From G963663315 sp965116335 (GTDB taxonomy: Bacteria > Pseudomonadota > Gammaproteobacteria > Arenicellales > Poriferihabitantaceae), in NCBI GenBank assembly GCA_965116335.1, contig OZ220677.1, positions 1,984,001 to 2,048,000 of the forward strand: 64,000 nt of DNA, given 5' to 3'. The notes under the pieces are model-generated. The model did not search any database, was not told the origin of the DNA, and was given only the letters and a program-made list of their open reading frames with translations. Positions 8,755 to 16,031 of the stretch are shown here, in pieces. How positions within the stretch are numbered: the stretch's first letter is position 1; each line of letters opens with the position of its first letter. The position numbers and the translations under genes are program-made.

Positions 8755-8819
8755 ATGGCTTCCTCCAGCGTGCCTTCATGCAGAGTCGGTGAACCAGACT
8801 GGAGAAAAGCATCAGCAAT
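8748..8819 (-). pseudogene. fragment of a second AAA-ATPase gene copy
   Basis: These 72 bp match 12611-12683, inside the C-terminal part of the intact ATPase gene on the same strand, with about five mismatches by eye. The similarity stops abruptly at both edges. It is too short to code for anything and reads as a relic of a duplicated or deleted relative of the ATPase gene, or a recombination scar from island assembly. Confidence 0.6.
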
Positions 8820-8914
8820 CTCACATTGTCGAGCCGGGACACATTAAATTGTAAAGACGAAGACTCATGAAGTAATATCAGCAACCCAAGTTTTCCACAA
8901 GTGAATCCATCTCA

Positions 8915-9166
8915 ATGAATAAATACACTCCTCTTGCGAAATACCTTTCGAAATTGGACACGAACTCTGTAACACTCACTCCTGCCGAGGTTGAGAGAAT
9001 TATCGGGGATAAACTACCGGAAAGCGCATTTATATATGAGTCTGCATGGTGGGCAAACGACAGGACACACAAACATGCCGTAGACGGTTGGCTGGATGCT
9101 GGATGGGAAACGTCCGATGTGGCAGTTCGGGCAAGAACAGTCCAGTTTACCCGTGTTGCCCGTTAG
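8915..9166 (+). CDS. DUF7662 domain protein
   Basis: 83-aa cytoplasmic protein. The pattern KYTPLAKYLSKL, then VTLTPAEVERIIGDKLPESA, then WWANDRTHKHAVDGWLDAGW is that of a small family (DUF7662) often found alone or near restriction and toxin genes. Function unknown. It is complete, starts with ATG, and precedes the Dam-like/SacI-like R-M pair by 187 bp, so co-transcription is possible but not shown. Confidence 0.75.
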   Translation: MNKYTPLAKYLSKLDTNSVTLTPAEVERIIGDKLPESAFIYESAWWANDRTHKHAVDGWLDAGWETSDVAVRARTVQFTRVAR

Positions 9167-9353
9167 TCCTCACGGGTATGGAAGTATTGGCTGAAAGGCT
9201 GGCAACATCTCTTTGGTGATACCTGACCCAACCAGAAATGATCCAGAAACAACATCGGAAATACAACTTTGATTTTTTTATTCGGGACACGACAATCGTT
9301 GCCAGCTAACAGGAAGTGGTTTATCCTCTTCACATCCGCCCAGAAAAACCCCC

Positions 9354-10247
9354 ATGCAAACAGCCATCAATAACCGAAGAGTTGTCAAGAACGCACGACA
9401 ACGGCGTAAAAAAATGATCGCATTCGGATGGTATGGCGGAAAATACTCTCATCTTGATTTCATATTGCCTAATTTGCCGGAAGACTCTGTTCATTTCTGT
9501 GATGTGTTTGGCGGGTCGGCAGCGATTTTGCTGAACAGAAAACCGAGCCAGATTGAGACATACAACGATATTGACTCCGAACTGGTTAATTTTTTCGAGA
9601 CGTTGAGAAATCAGGAGGCAAAGCTCACCAAGGCGATCAGCCTTACACCATTTTCACGTGAAGAACTGATGAAGGCTTGTCGCCCTGAAGTGGGCCTGAC
9701 CAAACTGGAAAGAGCCAGAAGATTCTATGTAAGAGCCAGACAGACACGCACCGGCCTGGCTCAAACGAGTACTGAAGGACGATGGGCGCACTGCGTCCTG
9801 ACTTCACGCGCGGGCATGGCTGGAGCCGTCTCCCGCTGGTTAGGAGGTATTGATGGTCTGTCGGAGATTGTGCAGAGACTACAGAGAGTGCAAATTGAAA
9901 ACGCTCCGGCCCTGGAAGTTATTGAACGATATGATACCGAAAATACGTTGTTTTATCTGGACCCTCCCTATGTCCACGACAGCCGCAACGATACCAGGGC
10001 TTATGGACGCGAAATGACCGACGATGAACACATTGATCTCGCTGATATGCTCCGCGCCATTCGGGGCAAAGCGGTCATCTCCGGTTACAGGACCCCGCTT
10101 TATGACAAACTGTTTGACGGATGGAAACGGATTGATGCGCCGGTTAAATTATGTAATTCATCGAAAAGCGGAAGACAGGAGTCGTTATGGATAAACTTCA
10201 ATCCTGAAAGGCCGGAGATTCAAACGAGTATCTTCCCGGATGCTTGA
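9354..10247 (+). CDS. DNA adenine methylase, D12/Dam class
   Basis: N6-adenine methyltransferase of an R-M pair. The SAM site is FGWYGGK (just after the ATG at 9414) with DVFGGSAAILLN, and the catalytic motif is DPPYVHDSR near residue 204. The first 20 residues from 9354 are basic and outside the usual domain, so the true start may be the ATG at 9414 (277 aa). Neither start has a clear ribosome site. The 3' end overlaps the SacI-family nuclease gene by 8 bp, which pairs it with that enzyme and not with general Dam methylation. Confidence 0.88.
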   Translation: MQTAINNRRVVKNARQRRKKMIAFGWYGGKYSHLDFILPNLPEDSVHFCDVFGGSAAILLNRKPSQIETYNDIDSELVNFFETLRNQEAKLTKAISLTPFSREELMKACRPEVGLTKLERARRFYVRARQTRTGLAQTSTEGRWAHCVLTSRAGMAGAVSRWLGGIDGLSEIVQRLQRVQIENAPALEVIERYDTENTLFYLDPPYVHDSRNDTRAYGREMTDDEHIDLADMLRAIRGKAVISGYRTPLYDKLFDGWKRIDAPVKLCNSSKSGRQESLWINFNPERPEIQTSIFPDA

Positions 10248-11298
10248 ATCCGCGCGCAAACGACTGGATGAATTGTGGAAGATTGTTCATCGTGAAACAA
10301 ACAGCGAAATCAATCAGGAGATTGATCAATTTATTAACAGTCGCTTCGTATCCATCCGGTTCTGCTTGTTGACCCAGTTGTCAGGGAAGCTCGCGGCGCC
10401 ACATTTGAACTGTCTATGTTTGCAAAAGGGCGGGGGTGAATCAAATTCTCATTGGGACCCGAGGAGTTTTGCGAAAAAGGTCATCGTGCCCTGGAATGCC
10501 GAAAACCAGTATGTGCTCGGCATGAGTACCGACCCGTATGTAAGCAAACCACTAAGGAAACCCCACCTTGAAGAAAATCCTGTGAATGTGAAAGGACAGG
10601 ATGAATGGAGGTTGCTGTATCAATTTTTGCATAATGTTGAGTCGCAGGCATCAGAGGAATACACGCGCTTATGCGTACTGTATACCCTGAGAAGCATCTA
10701 TAGGAAATTCTCTGAGCTTTCTTTTGAGTACTTTGTGCCGAAAAGAATCAGCATGGAACAAACTTCAAACCTCATTGGTTCATTTCTGTTAGAAGCCAGT
10801 GGCGGTGACCGGGGCCTTGCAGTGGCTGCTGCCCTGTTTCAGACCTTCGGCAAGTATTTCAAAATTTACGAAAAGGTGAACCGCCACGCAATAAACGCTT
10901 CTGATCAGTCCACCGGGTCAGTGGCTGATATTGAGTGTATCGGGATGGATGGCGAGTTAAAACTGGCCATTGAGGTCAAGGAAAGAAACCTTACTCTTAT
11001 GGATTATAGAAGCACTGTAGAAAAAGCCAGAAAGGCCTCGTTACAGGAACTATTGTTTAGCTCCCCCGGAATAGACCCATCAGATCATCAGGAAGTACAC
11101 GAATTAATCAACAAAACTTGGGCATCGGGTACAAATCTGTATCGTCATTCGATATTCGATCTCATCCGGGTCGGACTTTCGCTGACCGGCGAGGATGGGA
11201 GAAAAGACTTTCTGGAGAATGTGGGGAAACAACTGGACACATACAATACACAACCGATTAACCGGAGACGTTGGAAGGAACTGCTGGAAGAAATATAG
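10240..11298 (+). CDS. restriction endonuclease, SacI family
   Basis: 352-aa predicted type II nuclease. Family-like segments are WDPRSFAKKVIVPWNAENQY and STDPYVSKPLRKPH in the N-terminal half. The likely catalytic core is the stretch DGELKLAIEVKERN near residues 244-257, a PD-(D/E)XK arrangement with E-V-K. SacI itself cuts GAGCTC; whether this protein shares the site cannot be told. It starts inside the last codons of the methylase gene, consistent with one transcript, and converges on the gene at 11334 with a 35-bp gap. Confidence 0.75.
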   Translation: MLESARKRLDELWKIVHRETNSEINQEIDQFINSRFVSIRFCLLTQLSGKLAAPHLNCLCLQKGGGESNSHWDPRSFAKKVIVPWNAENQYVLGMSTDPYVSKPLRKPHLEENPVNVKGQDEWRLLYQFLHNVESQASEEYTRLCVLYTLRSIYRKFSELSFEYFVPKRISMEQTSNLIGSFLLEASGGDRGLAVAAALFQTFGKYFKIYEKVNRHAINASDQSTGSVADIECIGMDGELKLAIEVKERNLTLMDYRSTVEKARKASLQELLFSSPGIDPSDHQEVHELINKTWASGTNLYRHSIFDLIRVGLSLTGEDGRKDFLENVGKQLDTYNTQPINRRRWKELLEEI

Positions 11299-11333
11299 GC
11301 TTATGAGGGAGCAATGCCAAACCTTCCAGCCTG

Positions 11334-12248
11334 TCATTCACCGAGATCATGAGAGAGGAGGGTTTTAATTCGACTGGTCACCTGTCTTTTTAAACTCTCA
11401 AGCCCCTCATTGTTTGGTAAATATTGGATATGACGATGATGCCGCAAATCAAATGGAATGTCTTCGGGATTCTGCACGATAGGGATCACTTCTCTCCCAA
11501 GAGTATGAGCTATACCCGCCTCGTAAAACACGTTAGGGTTTTTATTGCTGAAATCACAGATAACGGCCCGGGACCGATAAATAAGAGAAAAAACATCCTG
11601 AATGATTTCTGGTTCGTCCCAAACTTGTTTGACATCGAAGCATCTAAGTTCCAGTGCATTACAAGTCTCGTTCAGCGCGACTTGCACATCTTCGAAAGCA
11701 GGATCAAATGGCCGCATAACCGAGATCAGATCATCTTCAATTCCAGTCGCTGGAATACGAAAAGCAGATGGTCGAACTGTATAGTTTCTGTCAATGTTCT
11801 GCTCATAGTTATGTGGAAAAAAGCTTACCGCCCGTTGTTCTTCCGTCACCAGTCTTGCACCGACTAATTCCTGGAGGAGGTCGACATCCTTGATCGCCCA
11901 GTGAGTGCGGTTAAACTCCCATTCAGCTATATCTAATTCCCACTCCAACCGTTGTAAGTGATCGGGGCTTATTGCCGGTAAAGCCGAATCCAATTCGAAA
12001 TCAATGCGAACTTCCATGTCCCTCTTACGGAAATTAGTGATCCGACCGATGTATGAGCTGGAAGGGACACCCCGTTCGTAGGAAAAAAGACATGGCAAAC
12101 TTAACATTTCTTTCAGTTCAGGGCCCTTCAGTCGATTGAAGCGCCTTTTTAGAGGGTCCGATGTATACTCAAAGATACGCGACCGAGAAAAAGTGGTTGG
12201 TGAGCTTTTCCAAACTCCATCTTGTGCGACCATGATTAAGTTGTACAT
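11334..12248 (-). CDS. two-domain protein with C-terminal deoxyribosyltransferase/TIR-like domain
   Basis: 304 aa. The N-terminal half (about 1-150) is a conserved but unnamed domain with FSRSRIFEYTSDPLKRRF and a motif ELDIAEWEFNRTHWAIKDVD. The C-terminal half (about 180-304) carries the signature VICDFSNKNPNVFYEAGIAH followed by DIPFDLRHHRHIQY, as in nucleoside 2-deoxyribosyltransferase-like and TIR-like proteins that bind or cleave nucleotides or NAD. Such domains are common in anti-phage effectors, and the neighbours are R-M genes and an ATPase. The enzymatic activity is inference. No signal peptide or membrane segment is seen. Confidence 0.65.
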   Translation of the reverse strand: MYNLIMVAQDGVWKSSPTTFSRSRIFEYTSDPLKRRFNRLKGPELKEMLSLPCLFSYERGVPSSSYIGRITNFRKRDMEVRIDFELDSALPAISPDHLQRLEWELDIAEWEFNRTHWAIKDVDLLQELVGARLVTEEQRAVSFFPHNYEQNIDRNYTVRPSAFRIPATGIEDDLISVMRPFDPAFEDVQVALNETCNALELRCFDVKQVWDEPEIIQDVFSLIYRSRAVICDFSNKNPNVFYEAGIAHTLGREVIPIVQNPEDIPFDLRHHRHIQYLPNNEGLESLKRQVTSRIKTLLSHDLGE

Positions 12249-12458
12249 TTTGAATCCCTAAAATTTCCGAAATGTGTGAAAGCGGTAATCCTCAAGCATT
12301 GGAGTCTTGCAATGCCGCGTGCTTCGAGAGCTTCTTTATATCAGAACTTCCCCACAAGGCATCTATGGACGCAATATCCGAGATAAATTAGTTGGATCCT
12401 TATAACCACCTGAACAGTATTGCGCTCACCCCCTGTCCCCGATGTGACTGAAATTCGT

Positions 12459-13610
12459 TCACGAGTATTTTCGTACATAGGACATCAGGCTCGGGATACC
12501 GGGTTCATAATCAGACCCTTCGAGTTGCCAGATATAACCCAGGTGAGAAAGTTGTTCGGCTTTTTCCATAACACGCTCATTCGTAACCGGCTCATTGTCG
12601 TTCGCCATGCCTTTTTTTATGGATTCCTCCAACGTGCTTTCATGCAAAGTCGGTGACCCAGACTGGAGAAAAGCATCAGCAATGCTCTCAGCTACTGGCA
12701 ACAGTCTCAATTTTTTTATCTCATTGCGCCGGATTCGATACATTTTATCGTAGCTGGCTATTGCCTCTGTTTCCACTTCCTTGATTGTATTCATAGTGAT
12801 TTCCGTCTCGCCGGTTTGATCCAGCATTCGAGCCAGACAATCTCCCCAGATTTGCAGGAAAAAGGGATAGCAGTGAGCACGTTCGGCGATTTCTGCCACC
12901 GTGCCTGGCGCAAAGAACATCCCAGCTTTTTCCAACGGTACTGCAATTGCCTGCCGGGCCTCTTCGTGAGAAAGTCTGTCTAATGGAAATATCCGGCTGC
13001 GGTCCCAGAAGGAGGCGTCTGCCTTTCTCAATGTGACTTCCAGATTCGGTGTTCCCGCGAGGATCAGCAAGAACGGGCTACCTTCCTTTCGTACGATCTG
13101 GCTGATATTGAGCAAGGTTTTCCCGATCTCAGGTTGCAGCGTATGCGCTTCATCAATGACCAGCACCAATGGTTTTTTCTGGCACCTTTCCTGTAACAGT
13201 TTCCTGATCGTAGGCTCTCGGTGAGGATTTCCAATTTCGGTTTTGCCAGACACAAGCCCGGCGCTCACAGAGACCGCAACAGATTTGAACCAGTCCCGTA
13301 TTTTTGGTTTGCCCGCTATCAAACAATCAGACAACTCGGCCAGGGTTCTCATCTCATCCGGGGTTTCCCACAGAATATCCAGCTTTGAACCTTCTTTCTG
13401 GAGAGTCTCATTTTGCAGGTAGGTGAGCAGTGTGGTCTTGCCGTTCCCTCGAGGCCCGTAAACAATCATGTTTTGATTGATTCGCTCTCTGGCTATCAAC
13501 TTTTCAACGCAATCCTGGAAATATTCTTGTTCTCGCTGGCGACCGGCGAGGTAAGGCGGCACTCCACCATCTCCTGGTGTAAATAGATGCTTTAAACCTT
13601 GATTGCTCAT
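12459..13610 (-). CDS. AAA ATPase (ORC/Cdc6-like), function unknown
   Basis: 383-aa P-loop ATPase. Walker A GPRGNGKTT is at residues 52-60, Walker B is LVLVIDEAHTL near 170, and a sensor-like LILAGTP is near 208. The C-terminal third is helical and may be a winged helix. The architecture resembles ORC-like or TniB-like switches that couple ATP hydrolysis to DNA or protein binding. The gene is isolated: 210 bp lie between it and the TIR-like gene, which is on the same strand. A short relic of a second copy lies at 8748-8819. A role in the island's defence is only suggested by position. Confidence 0.7.
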   Translation of the reverse strand: MSNQGLKHLFTPGDGGVPPYLAGRQREQEYFQDCVEKLIARERINQNMIVYGPRGNGKTTLLTYLQNETLQKEGSKLDILWETPDEMRTLAELSDCLIAGKPKIRDWFKSVAVSVSAGLVSGKTEIGNPHREPTIRKLLQERCQKKPLVLVIDEAHTLQPEIGKTLLNISQIVRKEGSPFLLILAGTPNLEVTLRKADASFWDRSRIFPLDRLSHEEARQAIAVPLEKAGMFFAPGTVAEIAERAHCYPFFLQIWGDCLARMLDQTGETEITMNTIKEVETEAIASYDKMYRIRRNEIKKLRLLPVAESIADAFLQSGSPTLHESTLEESIKKGMANDNEPVTNERVMEKAEQLSHLGYIWQLEGSDYEPGIPSLMSYVRKYS

Positions 13611-13758
13611 TTGCTTATACTCTGGATTGCACTATACTGCCATTATACACTTCCCTGCAATGGACTTGATGACTACCATCGTCAACCAGATTTTTCGGTG
13701 CGGCGTTGGGGGCGCGCCGGGCCACAGTTCGTGCCGGTGGTGGCTGCCACCCGGCTCG

Positions 13759-15030
13759 TCACGCCGGGACATGAGACCAGGCACGCCATGCGCGGACATG
13801 GAGGACGGGGTCGTGGACACGGATGATATCGACTCCCTTTCGACAGAGCGCCAGGGAAATCCCCAGAGTTTCGGGGTCACGGTTGGCAAAAGGCTGCTCA
13901 GAAAAGCCACCGATAAACGATTTGCGCGAATGGCCGACCAGCAGGCGCAGTCCGGCCTGTTTGAAACTTATGCAGTCCCGCAACAATTCGATGGACTGGA
14001 AGGCATTTTTACCGAACCCGATTCCCGGATCGAATATCACCCGGTTTAAATCAACCCCCGCATCCAGCCACTGATCCATTCTACGGTCCAGCCAGTCCTG
14101 TAAATGTCGGACTGCGCTTTGTCCGGCGGGCAGCGTTATGGCAGGGTCGGCGGGAATAGTGACACTGTGCATCGCTACCACCTGACACTGGCTTTGTTTG
14201 ACCAGGGCCAGGATGTCGGGGTCTTGCAGGCCGGTCACATCGTTGATGATTTGCGCTCCGTGATCCATCGCCTTTTCCAGAGTCTGCCAGTGTCGGCTGT
14301 CGACGGAAATGACCGGTCGAATCTGCGAATCGCACAATCTCCGGTCAAGCGCTGTCAATACCGGCTCCAGTCGCCGCCATTCTTCGTCCGCAGATACCGG
14401 GACTGCGCCGGGTCGGGTGGACTCGGCGCCGATGTCAATAATCTGGATAGGGTGTTCGAGAAAACCCGCAATCTGCCTGTCCAGCGCCTCGTCGTCGTCC
14501 CATTTCCCGCCATCGGAAAATGAATCCGGGGTGATGTTCAGAATCCCCATCCAGTACGGCACTGGCCGAACCTTCCGGCACAGCTCGAAAACCGTCTCGC
14601 GCTGGCCCGGTATGACTAAATCCGGTTGCAGGTGCATGAGCGGGGTGAGTACGAAGGGGCGCTCGGACATGCCGTAATGGGGGATGGTCAACTCCGGGGT
14701 TTGCAGGGTCAGGTCGTGCCACAGCAGGATGTCAATATCAATCGGACGCGGCGCCCAGCGCCTGGCAGGCTGCCGACCCAGTTGACGCTCGATTTCCTTG
14801 ACCGTGTTCAAGCCCTGTGCGGGACTCCAGTCGGCCTGACCCGATATGACACAGTTCAGATAAGGCTTGTTCCACGACGGCTCGGCATGATCCGGCAACC
14901 ATGCCGGGGTTTCCACCAGCACCGAGGTTTTCGATAATTCAAACCCGCGGGATTGCAGGTGAGCAATCGCCTTTTCGAGATTTTCCCGGCGATTACCGAG
15001 GTTGGAGCCCAGCCCAAGCCAGATCGTCAT
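13759..15030 (-). CDS. folKP: bifunctional HPPK-DHPS (FolK-FolP fusion)
   Basis: 424-aa fusion of two consecutive folate enzymes. Residues 1 to about 165 are 6-hydroxymethyl-7,8-dihydropterin pyrophosphokinase (IWLGLGSNLGNRRENL, RPIDIDILLW). The rest is dihydropteroate synthase (MGILNITPDSFSDGG, DIGAESTRPGA, IINDVTGL, FDPGIGFGKN, VGHSRKSFIGG). The start is taken at the ATG at 15030, where HPPK homology begins; the frame is open further upstream. Fused HPPK-DHPS is known in Francisella and in plants, but most gammaproteobacteria have separate genes. Divergent from the MOSC gene with a 111-bp shared upstream region. Confidence 0.92.
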   Translation of the reverse strand: MTIWLGLGSNLGNRRENLEKAIAHLQSRGFELSKTSVLVETPAWLPDHAEPSWNKPYLNCVISGQADWSPAQGLNTVKEIERQLGRQPARRWAPRPIDIDILLWHDLTLQTPELTIPHYGMSERPFVLTPLMHLQPDLVIPGQRETVFELCRKVRPVPYWMGILNITPDSFSDGGKWDDDEALDRQIAGFLEHPIQIIDIGAESTRPGAVPVSADEEWRRLEPVLTALDRRLCDSQIRPVISVDSRHWQTLEKAMDHGAQIINDVTGLQDPDILALVKQSQCQVVAMHSVTIPADPAITLPAGQSAVRHLQDWLDRRMDQWLDAGVDLNRVIFDPGIGFGKNAFQSIELLRDCISFKQAGLRLLVGHSRKSFIGGFSEQPFANRDPETLGISLALCRKGVDIIRVHDPVLHVRAWRAWSHVPA

Positions 15031-15141
15031 TGGCGTGGGTTTCCGGTAGTATCGACGGCGATTAATTGCGACAATATCGCGCTTGTAGTGGTGTTGGCAT
15101 TCACACCGTAAATTATAAGGCAGCTTCGCGTTCCCGCAATC

Positions 15142-15942
15142 ATGCACCTATCAGAAATTCATGTTTATCCGGTCAAATCCCTGGCCGGAATTTCACTTGA
15201 TTCGGCGCAACTGAATGAAGCCGGATTCGAGTATGACCGTCAATGGATGGTGACCCGGCCCGATGGCGCGTTCATGACGCAACGTATTTACCCGCAAATG
15301 GCGCTGGTCGAAACCAGGCTCGATCATGGCAGGCTGACGCTGTCTTCATTCGGCATGGAGCCGCACGTCGTCGCTCCGGTTGAAAAGGACAACGGCAAAA
15401 AAATGAACACACAGATATGGGGAGACCCGGTACAGGCGTTGGAACACGACGCCGAGACCAGTGAGTGGCTAAGTCAGGCGCTCGGCATTGATTGCCGGCT
15501 GGTCTCGTTCCCGGACGATGAAATCAGGCAATGCGACCCGGAAGTGTCGAAGGTCGGAGAACATACCCGGTTCGCAGACGCATTTCCCCTGCTACTGCTC
15601 TCCCAGGGTTCACTGGACGACCTCAACGCGCGGTTGGAAAATCCGGTCGGAATGGATCGCTTCCGGCCCAACATGGTGGTCAGTGGATGTGAGCCGCTGG
15701 CTGAAGACAACTGGAGCAAGATCACCGTCGGTGATGTTCGCTTGCGGGTGACACAGTCCTGCGCTCGCTGTTCCGTACCGACCGTGAACCAACAGACCGG
15801 CGTATTGTCGGGGCCGGAGCCGATCCATACCCTGTCGAGCTACCGCCAACGGGATGACGGTGAAGTTTACTTCGGTATCAACCTGGTTCCCGAAACCACC
15901 GGCGTGATCCGTACCGGAGACCCCGTATCCATAGCCGGTTGA
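15142..15942 (+). CDS. MOSC domain protein (YcbX/MOSC-N type)
   Basis: 266-aa protein with an N-terminal MOSC beta-barrel (LSEIHVYPVKSLAGISL, then FEYDRQWMVTRPDGAFMTQR) and a C-terminal MOSC domain holding the conserved cysteine in TQSCARCSVPTVN. Relatives bind molybdenum cofactor through a cysteine and reduce N-hydroxylated compounds such as hydroxylaminopurine. It is shorter than E. coli YcbX because no C-terminal ferredoxin domain is present, so an external electron donor would be needed. The length is complete for MOSC-only members. Confidence 0.85.
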   Translation: MHLSEIHVYPVKSLAGISLDSAQLNEAGFEYDRQWMVTRPDGAFMTQRIYPQMALVETRLDHGRLTLSSFGMEPHVVAPVEKDNGKKMNTQIWGDPVQALEHDAETSEWLSQALGIDCRLVSFPDDEIRQCDPEVSKVGEHTRFADAFPLLLLSQGSLDDLNARLENPVGMDRFRPNMVVSGCEPLAEDNWSKITVGDVRLRVTQSCARCSVPTVNQQTGVLSGPEPIHTLSSYRQRDDGEVYFGINLVPETTGVIRTGDPVSIAG

Positions 15943-15953
15943 GTGAGTTTCGG

Positions 15954-16031
15954 ATGGAATTCAACCGCATCCTGCGTAGCGAAGGGTTAAAGGCGGCGCT
16001 CGCCTGGAGAGAAGAGAGACTGAAATCATAA
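15954..16031 (+). CDS. possible 25-residue upstream ORF coupled to the acyl-CoA synthetase
   Basis: An ATG at 15954 opens a 25-codon frame whose stop overlaps the next start by one base (TAATG at 16029-16033). The peptide is basic and helical in composition (EFNRILRSEGLKAALAWREE). It may be a coupling ORF or the relic of a gene once upstream in the same operon. Nothing else supports expression. Confidence 0.3.
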   Translation: MEFNRILRSEGLKAALAWREERLKS

